64,000 nt of DNA, from NCBI GenBank assembly GCA_963921825.1, contig OY997596.1, positions 873,001-937,000 of the forward strand, in the 5' to 3' direction. Shown here one piece after another: positions 24,506 to 34,600 of this stretch (positions within the stretch are counted from its first letter, which is position 1; each line of letters begins with the position of its first letter). This DNA is from Erodium maritimum. Taxonomy: Eukaryota; Streptophyta; Magnoliopsida; Geraniales; Geraniaceae. The translations under genes and the position numbers were made by a program. Under the pieces are notes generated by a model. That model was given only the letters and a program-made list of their open reading frames with translations, was not told the origin of the DNA and ran no database searches.

Positions 24506-26853
24506 CTAGGAGAGAAGAAGACTGACTCCGAGCGAAGTTGTGCAAATCATAAGCCCGAATATTACCAAGAAATTGAATACCCTGCATATGTATAACAGGC
24601 AAAATGTCAATAAACTTAACAGAATCAGTATCGAGGTATTACATTTCCATTATCGATTATATTGGGTGAAGGGATAATTGCAAAAAAGCACCAAGAGGTA
24701 TTCACTTTTTGCAACTTGTAGCCCTCTACGTTGTTAATTTCAAAAAATGCCTTGAACTTGTCTTTTTACCGCACTTTCTATAAATTTGTTTTAAATGACG
24801 ATTTCATCCTTGAAATTTGAAATGTAAAAAATAATATTACAGTAAAAATCCAAATGATCATATTTCTTAAATTCGCTGTCTTTGTACAGTACAAGGAGAA
24901 GAAGAATTAAAGGCCTATTATTTAAAAAAATTAATTGCAAGGGTAAAATCGTCATTTTTATACAAATTGCAACAAAAGACAAGTTCATGATACTTTTTCT
25001 ACAATTATCAAAGAAAAGGGCTACAAGTTTTACAAAAAATATACATCTAAGGTACTTATTTGCAATTATCACCAGAGTGAATAAGCAACAAACCTGAGCT
25101 TCAAGCCATTTTGTGGATTGCCAGTGGCATAGCCTTTGAAGTAGAAGTAGCGAGCTACAACATAGAGGACTCCAAGCCCGGCACAAGCACAAGGGTGCCG
25201 GAGCCCTCCCACAATCATCAGCGTGAAGAAGAAAGGCATCATTTCTATGGAATTTTGGTGCCCTCTCTGCACACAAACCCACAAAACCCCTCAGTTCCCA
25301 TGATCATATCTACCACAATCTTCATGAATCACACGGAAAAGTACAGTACAATTTGTTCGTCCATATTCTTTTTTGGGATAATTGTCCAAAACTACCCTAG
25401 AGTTTCGTCCACAAACGAGGTGATGCACAAAGTTTCGTCCACGCTGTGTGGTTAACCTGAAGTTTTGTCCACGACTTTTTTAGTTTTGACATAATAGGAT
25501 TGTTCAGAATGATGGGAAGTGCTTCCCGGATTGAATAGAAGCGTGGACAAAACTTCAATGCACCCACAAAAGCGTGGGCAAAACTTCGATACACTCACAA
25601 AGCGTGGATAAAACTTCAGTGCACCCACAAAGTGTGGACAAAACTTTGTGCATCAACTCGTTTGTAGACGAAACTTCAGGATAGTTTTAGACAATTATCC
25701 CTTCTTTTTTTGTCTCACAATGTGTCGTATTTAAAAAACTCAAGGGATAATTGTAAAAAAGTACCCTGAGGTTCGAAGTTGCAAAAACTGAATAATTCAG
25801 GGTACTTTTTTGCAATTATCCCAAAAATCAAATATGGGTTTTGAAGTTCCCTACATCCCCCCTCATACAATAGGTATATCATTCATAATTATCTTCCTAA
25901 ACAAGGAAGTCGGCACTTAATTTTGGGACATCCAATTTAGAAAAGTCTGAAACTCATAGCAGTGTTCATGTTCATAGGATTTGACAAAGTTTCACATTGG
26001 CTATCAACCTACCACAACCTACACATTTATCCGTGTTTGGGACTGCCAAGGCCACAAGAACACGAGCCAAAGATGCCAATAAGTTTTGCTGCCAACCTAC
26101 CACAACCCTACACATTTATCCGGGCTTGGGACTGACGATGCAGAAGGTGCCAGTAATTTTTACTAAAGGATGGAACTATACGACACCAACATTGCTTGGT
26201 GAAGGTCTGACTTTGATGTTGCGGGAAACTTATTTCAGGACAAATGGAGTACCAGGTGATTGGGAAGCAACCCCAATTCAAAACCCGAGCTCGAGCATAA
26301 CACTTAAAAGAGACAATTCAATCCTTACCAACTACATAACCCCTAGTTCAATACAAGTCACTCGTTTTTGTCAAGGAAGCCACCAATTCTAGGGTTGTAA
26401 CATGCAACTATGGCCTGAGTGATCACTATCATCATCAACAACAACAAATTAAACCATAAATCGACCATAGACCTTAAAACCTAACCTTCCCAGCTCCCAA
26501 ACCACATCAAACCCTCCATTACCACAGCTGATTCACAAATCACAAATCAAATCGAGCAATGCAAAAACCAACCTGAACACAATTGAAGAGCTTTGCATCT
26601 TTGTTCTCAGATTCCAAAGCGTAAAGGGCCGGGTAAAACACCTTATACCTAACAAATCACCAAACACGAATCAAATTAAGCACAAAACACGAATCAAAAT
26701 GAAATCAGAGTTACAAGGAAATGGAGGTTCCAGAAATTACTTCTCTCTGGCTTTGACGACTTGAAAAGCCATCCAGTAATTGAGAAAGCCGTAAAGAACC
26801 ACAACGAGAGCTACGTATCCATATTCTTTGGGAAGCAAATCGAGAACCGCCAT
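24506..26853 (-). CDS. MGST3: Microsomal glutathione S-transferase 3 (MAPEG family), copy B
   Basis: Four exons: 26741-26853, 26573-26648, 25094-25266 and 24506-24581 (113, 76, 173, 76 nt), 145 residues. The protein starts MAVLDLLPKEYGYVALVVVL and contains FNCVQRGHQNSIEMMPFFF and HPCACAGLGVLYVVARYFYF. The (R)GHQN motif and four hydrophobic helices are typical of MAPEG proteins. These are small ER or microsomal membrane enzymes that conjugate glutathione and reduce lipid hydroperoxides. Compared with copy C it differs at QVGKARKK (QVVKAREK here) and at GEPKNRLKLG (GNPQNGLKLR here), so several basic loop residues are changed. The frame and splice signals are intact. Introns hold three MITEs. 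Confidence 0.9.
24671..25072. mobile_element. GGGATAATTG MITE, family II, copy in MGST3-B intron 3
   Basis: Same element and same position as 13140-13561 in copy A; absent from copy C. It starts GGGATAATTGCAAAAAAG. Confidence 0.75.
25375..25701. mobile_element. GGGATAATTG MITE, family III, perfect 9-bp target duplication
   Basis: It begins GGGATAATTGTCCAAAAC and ends GACAATTATCCC. TTCTTTTTT flanks both sides (25366-25374, 25702-25710). The site is empty in copies A and C. Arms contain inverted 'cgtccacaaacgag'-type sequence. Confidence 0.88.
25744..25822. mobile_element. 79-bp GGGATAATTG hairpin element in MGST3-B
   Basis: GGGATAATTGTAAAAAAG pairs with CTTTTTTGCAATTATCCC around a short loop, so the whole element is nearly one hairpin. 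Present at the same site in copies A and C. Confidence 0.75.
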
Positions 26854-26893
26854 TTTCGCTTCTCTGTGATACAAACACTAAGCTGAGGAGAGA

Positions 26894-26905
26894 CCTTTTT
26901 ATAAT
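26894..26905 (-). promoter_or_regulatory. TATA box of MGST3 copy B
   Basis: Minus strand reads ATTATAAAAAGG about 41 bp before the ATG. This is closer than in copy C (75 bp) because the leader is about 35 bp shorter. Confidence 0.6.
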
Positions 26906-27366
26906 GTAAAGTTGGGTTTTTCCACAAGACGGATTGTCTGGCCCTTTGTTTTCTCCTTTGTTTTCTCTCAGCCCAGTGGTGTCATGGAGTAGGTGGGAAT
27001 TGATGTTAAATATACAACAAAGGATTTCTCTCTGCCCGGTGGTGTGATTCATTTTATTTCTTCAAAAATATGGTGTTTTTTCTAATCGGGCCGACAAAGG
27101 ATTTTATAAATAATACCAAATTCTAAAAACATAAACTGGGTTAAAGATTCTGGGTTCCAGGATCCGCGACGCTCGTGGACCCTATAAGATGTCTAATTTG
27201 CATCATAGACAAGGACGGACAAACCAACAACCTAAGCCTAAGCAAATGATCCAACAATCGGCATACAAGCAAAATACAGAGCAATGAAAAATCGATCTTC
27301 GGCCATACAGATTTCCATACGGCGTATGACTGGAGTAGAAACCGTACGGTACGGAGTGTGGCTGGA

Positions 27367-27456
27367 GTGGAAAGCATACACCGTTTCATAGAGTAGAAAG
27401 CGTACTCCATAGTGGAAAGCATACACCGTTTCATAGAGTAGAAAGCGTACTCCATC
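27367..27456. repeat. 45-bp perfect tandem duplication
   Basis: Two copies begin 'gtggaaagcatacaccgttt'. Single partial echoes of 'gtactcc' and 'gtatgac' motifs lie on both sides. Confidence 0.9.
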
Positions 27457-27545
27457 TCATACGGCGCATGGAAGGCCGTACGACACGCAGAACAATATTT
27501 TTCCTGGCTGTCAGTTTTCCTCAATTGCCCTTAGATTTTAGGGGT

Positions 27546-27589
27546 GTATAAATAGAGAATACACGATGTATAAATAGAGAATACACGAT
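27546..27589. repeat. 22-bp perfect tandem duplication
   Basis: Two copies of 'gtataaatagagaatacacg' plus AT, directly adjacent. Confidence 0.9.
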
Positions 27590-27744
27590 GACACAATGAT
27601 CGGAAAACGTAAACTGAATTCTACTCATCATAGAAGCCTAGAGTTACACATTGATTCCAAAACTAAATACTTTTAACCCATCAATACCACATAACATAGC
27701 GCACCAAATTACACACAATCACAAGTTACAAGACAGATCGAAGT

Positions 27745-29278
27745 CTAGGAGAGAAGAAGACTGACTCCGAACGAAGTTGTGCAAATCATAAGCCCGAATA
27801 TCGCCAACAAATTGAATCCCCTGCATATGTATAACAAGCAAAATGTCAATGAACTTAACAAGGATCAGTATCGAGTTATTACATTTACAGTATCGACTAT
27901 ATTAGATTGAATAAGCAACAAACCCGAGCTTCAGGCGATTCTTTGGTTCACCCGTGGCATAACCTTTGAAGTAGAAGAAGCGAGCTACAACATAGAGAAC
28001 TCCAAGCCCGGCACAAGCACAAGGGTGCCTGAGCCCTCCCACGATCATCAACATGAAGAAGACAGGCATCATTTCTAGGGAATTTTGGTGCCCTCTCTGC
28101 ACAAATCCACCAAACCCCTCAGTTTCCATTATCATATCTACCACAATCTTCATGAATCACACCGAAAGGTACAGTACAATTTGTTCGTCCATATTCTTTT
28201 GTCCCACAATAAAGTGTCGTATTTACAAAAAAAAACTCAAAGGGATAATTGTAAGAAAGTACCCTGAGGTTCCAAGTTGCAAAAACTGAATACTTCAGGG
28301 TACTTTCTTGCAATTATCCCAAAAATCAAATATGGGATTTGAAGTTCCCAAACATTCCCCCTCACACAATAGGTATATCATTCGTAATTAACTTCCTAAA
28401 CAAGGTATATCATTCAAATACAGCAATTAATTTTGGGACATCAAATTTAGAAAAGTATGAAATTGATAGCGGGGTTCATATCCATAGGATTTGACAATGT
28501 TTTACTCCGGCTATCAACCTATCACAACCCTCCACATTTATCCGGACTTGGGACTGACCATGTCACAAGAACACGAGCTGAAGACCCCAAAACGTTTTTC
28601 TAAGGGATTGACCTATGCAACACCAACATTGCTTGGTGAATAGGGCTACTTTGATGTTGTAGGACACTTATTTCAGGTCAAATGGAGTATCGGGTGATTG
28701 GGAAGCAACCCTGAATCCCCAATTCAAAGCCCGATCTCGAACATCACCCTTAAAAGAGACACAATTCAATCCTTACCAACTACAAAAACCCTAGTCCAAT
28801 ACAAACCATTCCATTTTCTTCAAGTAAGCTATCAATTCTAGGGTTCTAACATGCTACTACGGCCTGAGTGATCATCACCATCAACAACAACAAATTAAAC
28901 CATAAATCGACCATAGACCTCAAAACCCAACCTTCCCATCTCCACAAACCACATCTAATTCACAAATTTCAAACCAAATCGAACAAAAACAAACCTGAAC
29001 ACAATTGAAGAGCTTCGCATCTTTGTTCTCAGACTCCAAAGCGTAAAGGGTCGGATAAAACACCTTATACCTACACAAAATCATCAGAAATGAATCAAAT
29101 TAAGCACAAAACACAAATCAAATCGAACCCAGAGCTAAAAAGGAAATGGAGGTTCCAGAAATTACTTCTTCCTGGCTTTCCCGACTTGAAAAGCCATCCA
29201 GAAATTGAGAAAGGCGTAGAGAACAAGAACGAGAGCTACGTATCCATACTCTTTGGGGAGCAAATCGAGAACCGCCAT
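27745..29278 (-). CDS. MGST3: Microsomal glutathione S-transferase 3 (MAPEG family), copy C
   Basis: Four exons: 29166-29278, 28995-29070, 27924-28096 and 27745-27820, coding for 145 residues, the usual MGST3 length. The protein runs MAVLDLLPKEYGYVALVLVL, then QVGKARKKYKVFYPTLYALE, then NCVQRGHQNSLEMMPVFF, then FFYFKGYATGEPKNRLKLG, then MICTTSFGVSLLLS. Hydrophobic helices lie near residues 11-31, 73-92, 96-106 and 125-143. The family enzyme sits in the ER membrane and uses glutathione for conjugation or peroxide reduction. It keeps the residues that copy B has changed, so it looks like the conserved member. A TATA box lies 75 bp upstream. Intron 2 holds one 79-bp hairpin element and intron 3 lacks the MITE found in A and B. 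Confidence 0.93.
28242..28320. mobile_element. 79-bp GGGATAATTG hairpin element in MGST3-C
   Basis: GGGATAATTGTAAGAAAG pairs with CTTTCTTGCAATTATCCC. Flanks AAAACTCAAA and AAAAATCAAA form a near-perfect 10-bp direct repeat. Confidence 0.75.
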
Positions 29279-29352
29279 TTTCGCTTCTCTCTGTGTGTTG
29301 AGCACTTGAGCTCTGCCTAAGGACCTGTTTGGTAATGTCTGAATGGGAGAGA

Positions 29353-29364
29353 CCATTTATAAGG
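29353..29364 (-). promoter_or_regulatory. TATA box of MGST3 copy C
   Basis: Minus strand reads CCTTATAAATGG, 75 bp before the start codon, implying a leader of about 45 bp. Confidence 0.65.
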
Positions 29365-29495
29365 TAAACTGGTAAAGCTGGCTTTTTCCGCAAGACAGGT
29401 TGTTTGGATACGGGGATATCGATTTCGATGACGTCATGGAATAGGTGGGAATTGATTTTAAATATACAACTGGTGTGTAATTAATTTTATTTCTT

Positions 29496-29605
29496 CAAAA
29501 CTGTGGGGTTAATTTTCTCTCCAAAATACTTTAAAATAAAAATCATTTTTCAAAACTGTGGGGTTAATTTTCTCTCCAACGTACTTTAAAATAAAAATCA
29601 AACTA
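29496..29605. repeat. 55-bp tandem duplication upstream of MGST3-C
   Basis: Two copies contain 'caaaactgtggggttaattt'. The rest of 29366-29700 is AT-rich without a gene. Confidence 0.85.
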
Positions 29606-29699
29606 ATCAAAGAAAGTCAACCTCTTATAAACAAGATCTGACATAATTAGATTGGTGTGTCCTAGGAAAATTATTCACTGACTATTAGAGAAGAACAGA

Positions 29700-30545
29700 G
29701 ATAGAACATAATTGTTCGCAGTTCTTTTAACACTATAACCGTCGTAGACGGTATTGAAGCGCCACACAGACATGAAGGAAAGGTGGTGGTTGGAAAACGA
29801 AACTAGAACTCCTGCTCATGCTAGTGCTTAAACGCTGTATCTCGGGGGGTGAAGCGACCGTACTTGAACTGCATCAATTGTATTGGGAGGATATACGTGA
29901 ATCGGGGTTCCCTCCCTGAAAAAATCCATGATTCTCTGCTCACTGGTCATTGACCCTACAAAGACGAAATCAGAAAAAAAAGACTCACTCGATTAGCCAG
30001 ATCCATAATCGAGAGAGGGGTCGAGGAGGACGCGGTGGTGGAGGCCAGGGAGGAGGACGCGCCGGTGACGGCTTCAGAGATGGCGGCGGCAGCATCAGAG
30101 ACAACGACTGCGACTTTAGAGGCGACTTTAGAGACGACAGCGGTGGCTTCAAAGATAGCGACGATGGCTTCAGAGACGTCTACGGGACCGCGGGGCTCTG
30201 AGGCGGTGAGGTCCATTGATGTCTGGGTGAGCCAAACGACAACCATCGTAATTGCAGAGGGTGGACCGAATAAGATCGGGAGACGCTTCGTTGGTGGTGG
30301 GAGGGAGCCAACTGGTGGTTAGAGACGGCTCGAAAGGAACCCTAACAGGAAAATACCTCGCATGACCCAAAGAAGAAGTGTAAAAAAGAGGATGTATAGA
30401 AAAGAGAAGTATAACCATGACATAGGTCATAGTAATAACTATAGCTATGGCCATAATCTTGTCTTTGTACAGAAGCTCTCTCGAAGAAAGCTCTTTAAGG
30501 TTGAGAGAGAGATTTAGATTGGTGTTCGATTTCTTAAATAGGCCG
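29700..30545 (-). repeat. Retroelement-like family R, copy 1
   Basis: It shares 'ggttccctccc', 'gcctctga'/'gaggcggtgag'-type blocks and the terminal 'gaaccctaac' region with copies at 50140-50690 and 53930-54290. 'Cactataaccgtcgtagacgg' without its first letters also resembles 'accataaccgtcataagcgg' at 63.18 kb. Overlapping low-complexity frames on both strands argue against a gene. Confidence 0.5.
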
Positions 30546-30747
30546 TCCACGAATTAGGTCCAAAATTAATTAATACTAAAGTTTATACAAATGTTATAAG
30601 TCATATAAATTATATTCGTTTGTAATTTCGGGATCACAAGGTTTTATTGATACACTAACATACATGAAAATAAAAGTTCATCTAGTTATATTTAACGATC
30701 CATGATTTTTACATAGCTATATCTAATTATTATTTTCGTCTAGAAGA

Positions 30748-31066
30748 TACCTGAACTTTCTAAAAAAATTATTTTACTACATTTCCATTAGCTTTTGGAC
30801 GGAGAAAAATCATGTGCCATGCACATGACTTTATTTTCGTCAAAATAACACAAATGCCCTTATACACGTGTTATTTCTCCCTCATTTTCACTATATTATT
30901 ATTTGGAAAATAATAGTAGAATTATTGGGAAAATAACAAAGTTTACAAAGACATTTGTGTCATTTTTGGAAAAATAAGGTCATGAATATGGTTCATAACA
31001 CTTTTCTCATCCAAAATCTGACGAAAAGGAAAATTTTAGAAAATTAAAGTATCTCAAAGACAGAGA
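30748..31066. mobile_element. MITE-like foldback sequence
   Basis: The left arm 'agatacctgaactttct' and 'gtgccatgcacatgac' is mirrored on the right by 'gaaaattaaagtatct' and 'tcatgaatatggttca'. The two arms around 30840 and 30955 both contain 'aca(a)atg/catttgtgtca' as inverted copies. The ends are not sharp. The rest of 30546-31670 holds no gene and includes the 3' flank of the following gene. Confidence 0.45.
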
Positions 31067-31670
31067 AAAATAATGAAACCAAATATCATACTCAAAAATT
31101 TTCATTAATAACCACCGTATAAAGATTTAAGGTACTGAAGTCGAATTACCTTTTAATCTTAACATTTCTAAAACCGTACCACAATTACAATGCAGTTTGC
31201 ACAAGTTTCCTCAACTGTTAGAGGGTATTTCTGTCAAAACAACCTGTCATCACTCATCACACTCAATTTTTTTCTTAATAATAACCATATATATAGAGAT
31301 TGAAACCAGATATCACAATCAAATCCGTATAAGAAAGGAAAATAGTAACAAATCAACTATACTTCACAAGTTTCAACACTAAAATCAGGGCAATAAACTT
31401 CTACACTTGATGTAAAAGAATAATTTTCTACTTCCACACTACAAAAAAGAAAAACATGTAAACAGAGGATAAAGAATCGTCACCCATAAACTTTCACCTC
31501 TACGAATCTCTGTTCCGAGCGAGAACCGGATCGAACATCGCAATCGTCCCCAGTTCTTCCTCTCTCTGACCCTCTCGTCCCATAAAAATTCACAGGGAAG
31601 TAGCAAAAGGGTCATCGATAAAAAAACATATCGAAAGAATCACACTGTACATTTCCCTCCACCACCTCTT

Positions 31671-34600
31671 CTAATCATCAGGATCCATCTCCTCATCCTG
31701 CTCTGAAGACTGAGTCAACTCGGTTGCATCGTCGCCTTCATTATCGGGCAACCCGTAGAGATCGTTCTCATCTTCCTCGGTTTCGTTCTCGGAAAGTTCC
31801 GGTAAGGCGGCGGTGCGGAGGCTGTGGTGCATCCAACTGGGGCACTCGTCGATGCCACGGTACAGGACTTGGTGATTGGTGAGATCTTTGGAGTTGGTGT
31901 TTATGCAGGAGCACTGTGGGACCGGGTGAGAAAGGAACGATTTTGATTGGTGGGTTTTTCTCAGGAGACCATCTTCGCCAAGGCTTCTGTTGAGATGGTT
32001 GCGGACTAAGAGTGTCCAGTTTCGCTTTGGATAGTACAGACGGTCGCTGATGTTACTGAAGAGACCGGCGAGATATTTTCTGATCAAGAAACCGTAGAAA
32101 AATGAATATATGAAAGTAATAAGAACAGCAAACTTAAAACAGAAATATTTCTCACTTAACTATACTGACTTCTGATCTTTCACTCTATTTTGATGACAAT
32201 TTACAATAATGTATTTTATCAATTTTAAAATTTCCAAAAACATGCTACTACAATAGTGAATTTTGCCAGAGTATTTTTCTTCTTTACTATCAAGATAAAA
32301 TGGTGAGAAAATTTGGAGGTTTAGAATAGTTGAGTGAGAGAAAAAAAATTGAGTAACTGAGTGAGAAAATTTAAAGGTCAATGTAGTTAAGAAAAAAAAA
32401 TGTAACAAAATCAGTGTAAAACTGTAAGATTATCCCTAAATAGAACTTGAAAGTGAAAGCATTGAGATTTTAGAACAGATAATATGACGATCCTTAGTAT
32501 CTTCCTCTAGTTTTAAGCATTTGTAGAATAACAATCAGGTGAAAACCAAAATTTTGAATGAGAACTGAAAACCATTTGTGCCATTAGATTGAATTTTTAA
32601 CAACTGAGATGTTTACAAAACATTCAGTCCTGGTTTTCAGCTGATTGTTACTCTAGAGATTTTATTTTTCTCAGCAAGACAGCAAAAGGCCAAACGGACG
32701 GTAAATGTAGTCCAGCATGCAATTTCCTAGTCCTGGTTTATTCATGGGTTTTCTAAAGAAGTCAACTTTAATGCCAAAACCAAGAACATAATTCAATTTG
32801 TGAGGTCACGGTTACCTGTCTGGGCGATACGTTCTGGAAGAAGCCATCTCATAGAGCCGATGTCCCATTACCAATCCCGAAAAATCAGGTCCTCCGATCC
32901 CATCGTTATCGAAACCAGGAAAGAACGCATCCGCTTCTACAGACACAATATAATCAAGAGCACCCCACAGCAATCTGTGTGCTTGATTCCTGAGATCAAT
33001 GGGAGAAGGGTCTGGCTCTGCATCCTTCTCAGCAACCCAACCATACCAGCCTTCCTTCTCATGTTGATAGAAGGGTCTTTGAGGAGGTGGAGGAAGAGGT
33101 CGGGGACGAGGACCGGCCTTGTCCCATTCTTCTTTCAGTTCTTGAGCACTTTTAGCTGGAGGACGCTCTAAAGGCTCCGGAGGAATCGGTGTTTCTGGCC
33201 CGATTATAAAATCTATCTCTTGCTTGCTGCACAAGGAAGTTCGATCCACTACATTGCTGTACATGGCACGTAGAGGGATCATGGCCCTTTGGCCGCCAAA
33301 GGTTTCAGTGCCAGCTAAGTATATTCTTGTTGTGGGATTATAACCCATTGTCCGAAAGAGAAGTCCTACCTATGAATTAACGAAAAAGAGAGAGAAATCA
33401 GACATACATAGATTTAGGATTCGTTTTGCAGCTACCCTAGGTTTCAAAAAAAATCACACAGCTCTTTTTTTTGCCAAACAAATGACAAAAATGCCCTTGA
33501 CCCTGTCCTCAGAAAATGCCCATTTTCATCTTAGTAATAGTTTTATCTTTCAAGGAGTCTTTTTCAATTGTTTTTTAAAGTCAAACCAAAATGTTTTGGG
33601 TAGTTATGGAATCCTTTTTTATAACCCATTCACATAGCTCTTTCCCCCCAAACAAATGATGAAAACGCCCTTAACCCTGATCTCAACAAATGCCCATTTT
33701 CGTCTTTGTAATAGTTTTATCTTTTATGGAATCTTTTTACATCTACCCAACTGTTTTTACAGCCAACCAAAATCTTTTGGGAAGTTATGGAGTCGTTTCT
33801 AGATTAGGGTCAATGACATTTTCTAACAAAAAAGAGCAGCTAAATAAGGGACACAATTAAAAGTTGAAATAAAACAAAAATACAAAGCTAAATACCTCTT
33901 CCGGAGATAGAGGGCACGTGCCATTTGCTTTGCGAGCAAAAGAATCAACAGATAATTCTTCTCTGAGAATCCCTTGCTTAATCATTTGTGCTCGTCGATA
34001 TTGTATGAGTTCGGAGTGAACATCCTATACCAATATGACGGATGATAGAAGTTAGTTTATATACCACTAGGATTCAAACACTAGACTCATGGTCAAAATT
34101 TAGTTGTTGCATTTATAATTTTAAAATTGTACTTGATGTAGTAGATGCAGCCAGTCTACGTCGATTTTAACCATTAGTGCCCACTGATGTGCCACTCAGG
34201 GATACATATGGCTTACAAATATTAATAGATAATTACTTCATGGGATACCTGCAAAAACGTGTGGTGACTATGTGCATTTTGCACATACTATCGGTGAACT
34301 ATTTTTTTTTGCAAATCCCCAACTATTTTCCTTCTGCAAATCCACTAAAAGGGTTATGTTCTTTTAAAAAATCGTCAAAAGTACCCCTGCAAAAGTGTAT
34401 ACATAAGGGTTCCAAATTGCAAACACGTATACATGAGGGTTAACAATTGCAAAATACGCATAATGTAAAGGGGAAAACTGTCATTTCAAAATAATTGAAG
34501 TCACGTGACTGTCACATGACTAATTTCTGTTAAAGATAACGGTTTTGCATACGAAAACTAATTGGAGGATGTCATTTGCAGAAAAAGAAGAAGTTCACCA

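Larger units (their letters stand above)
26906..27744. other. Intergenic spacer between MGST3 B and C with short tandem duplications
   Basis: It contains a 45-bp duplication (27367-27411 and 27412-27456) and a 22-bp duplication (27546-27567 and 27568-27589, each with TATAAATAG). No gene is seen. Confidence 0.6.

Noticed and set aside
30035-30550. Frames on both strands at the family R repeat as a gene
   Set aside because: Low-complexity Ala/Thr/Ser/Asp translations arise from a repeated GC-rich motif; similar repeats occur elsewhere in the window.
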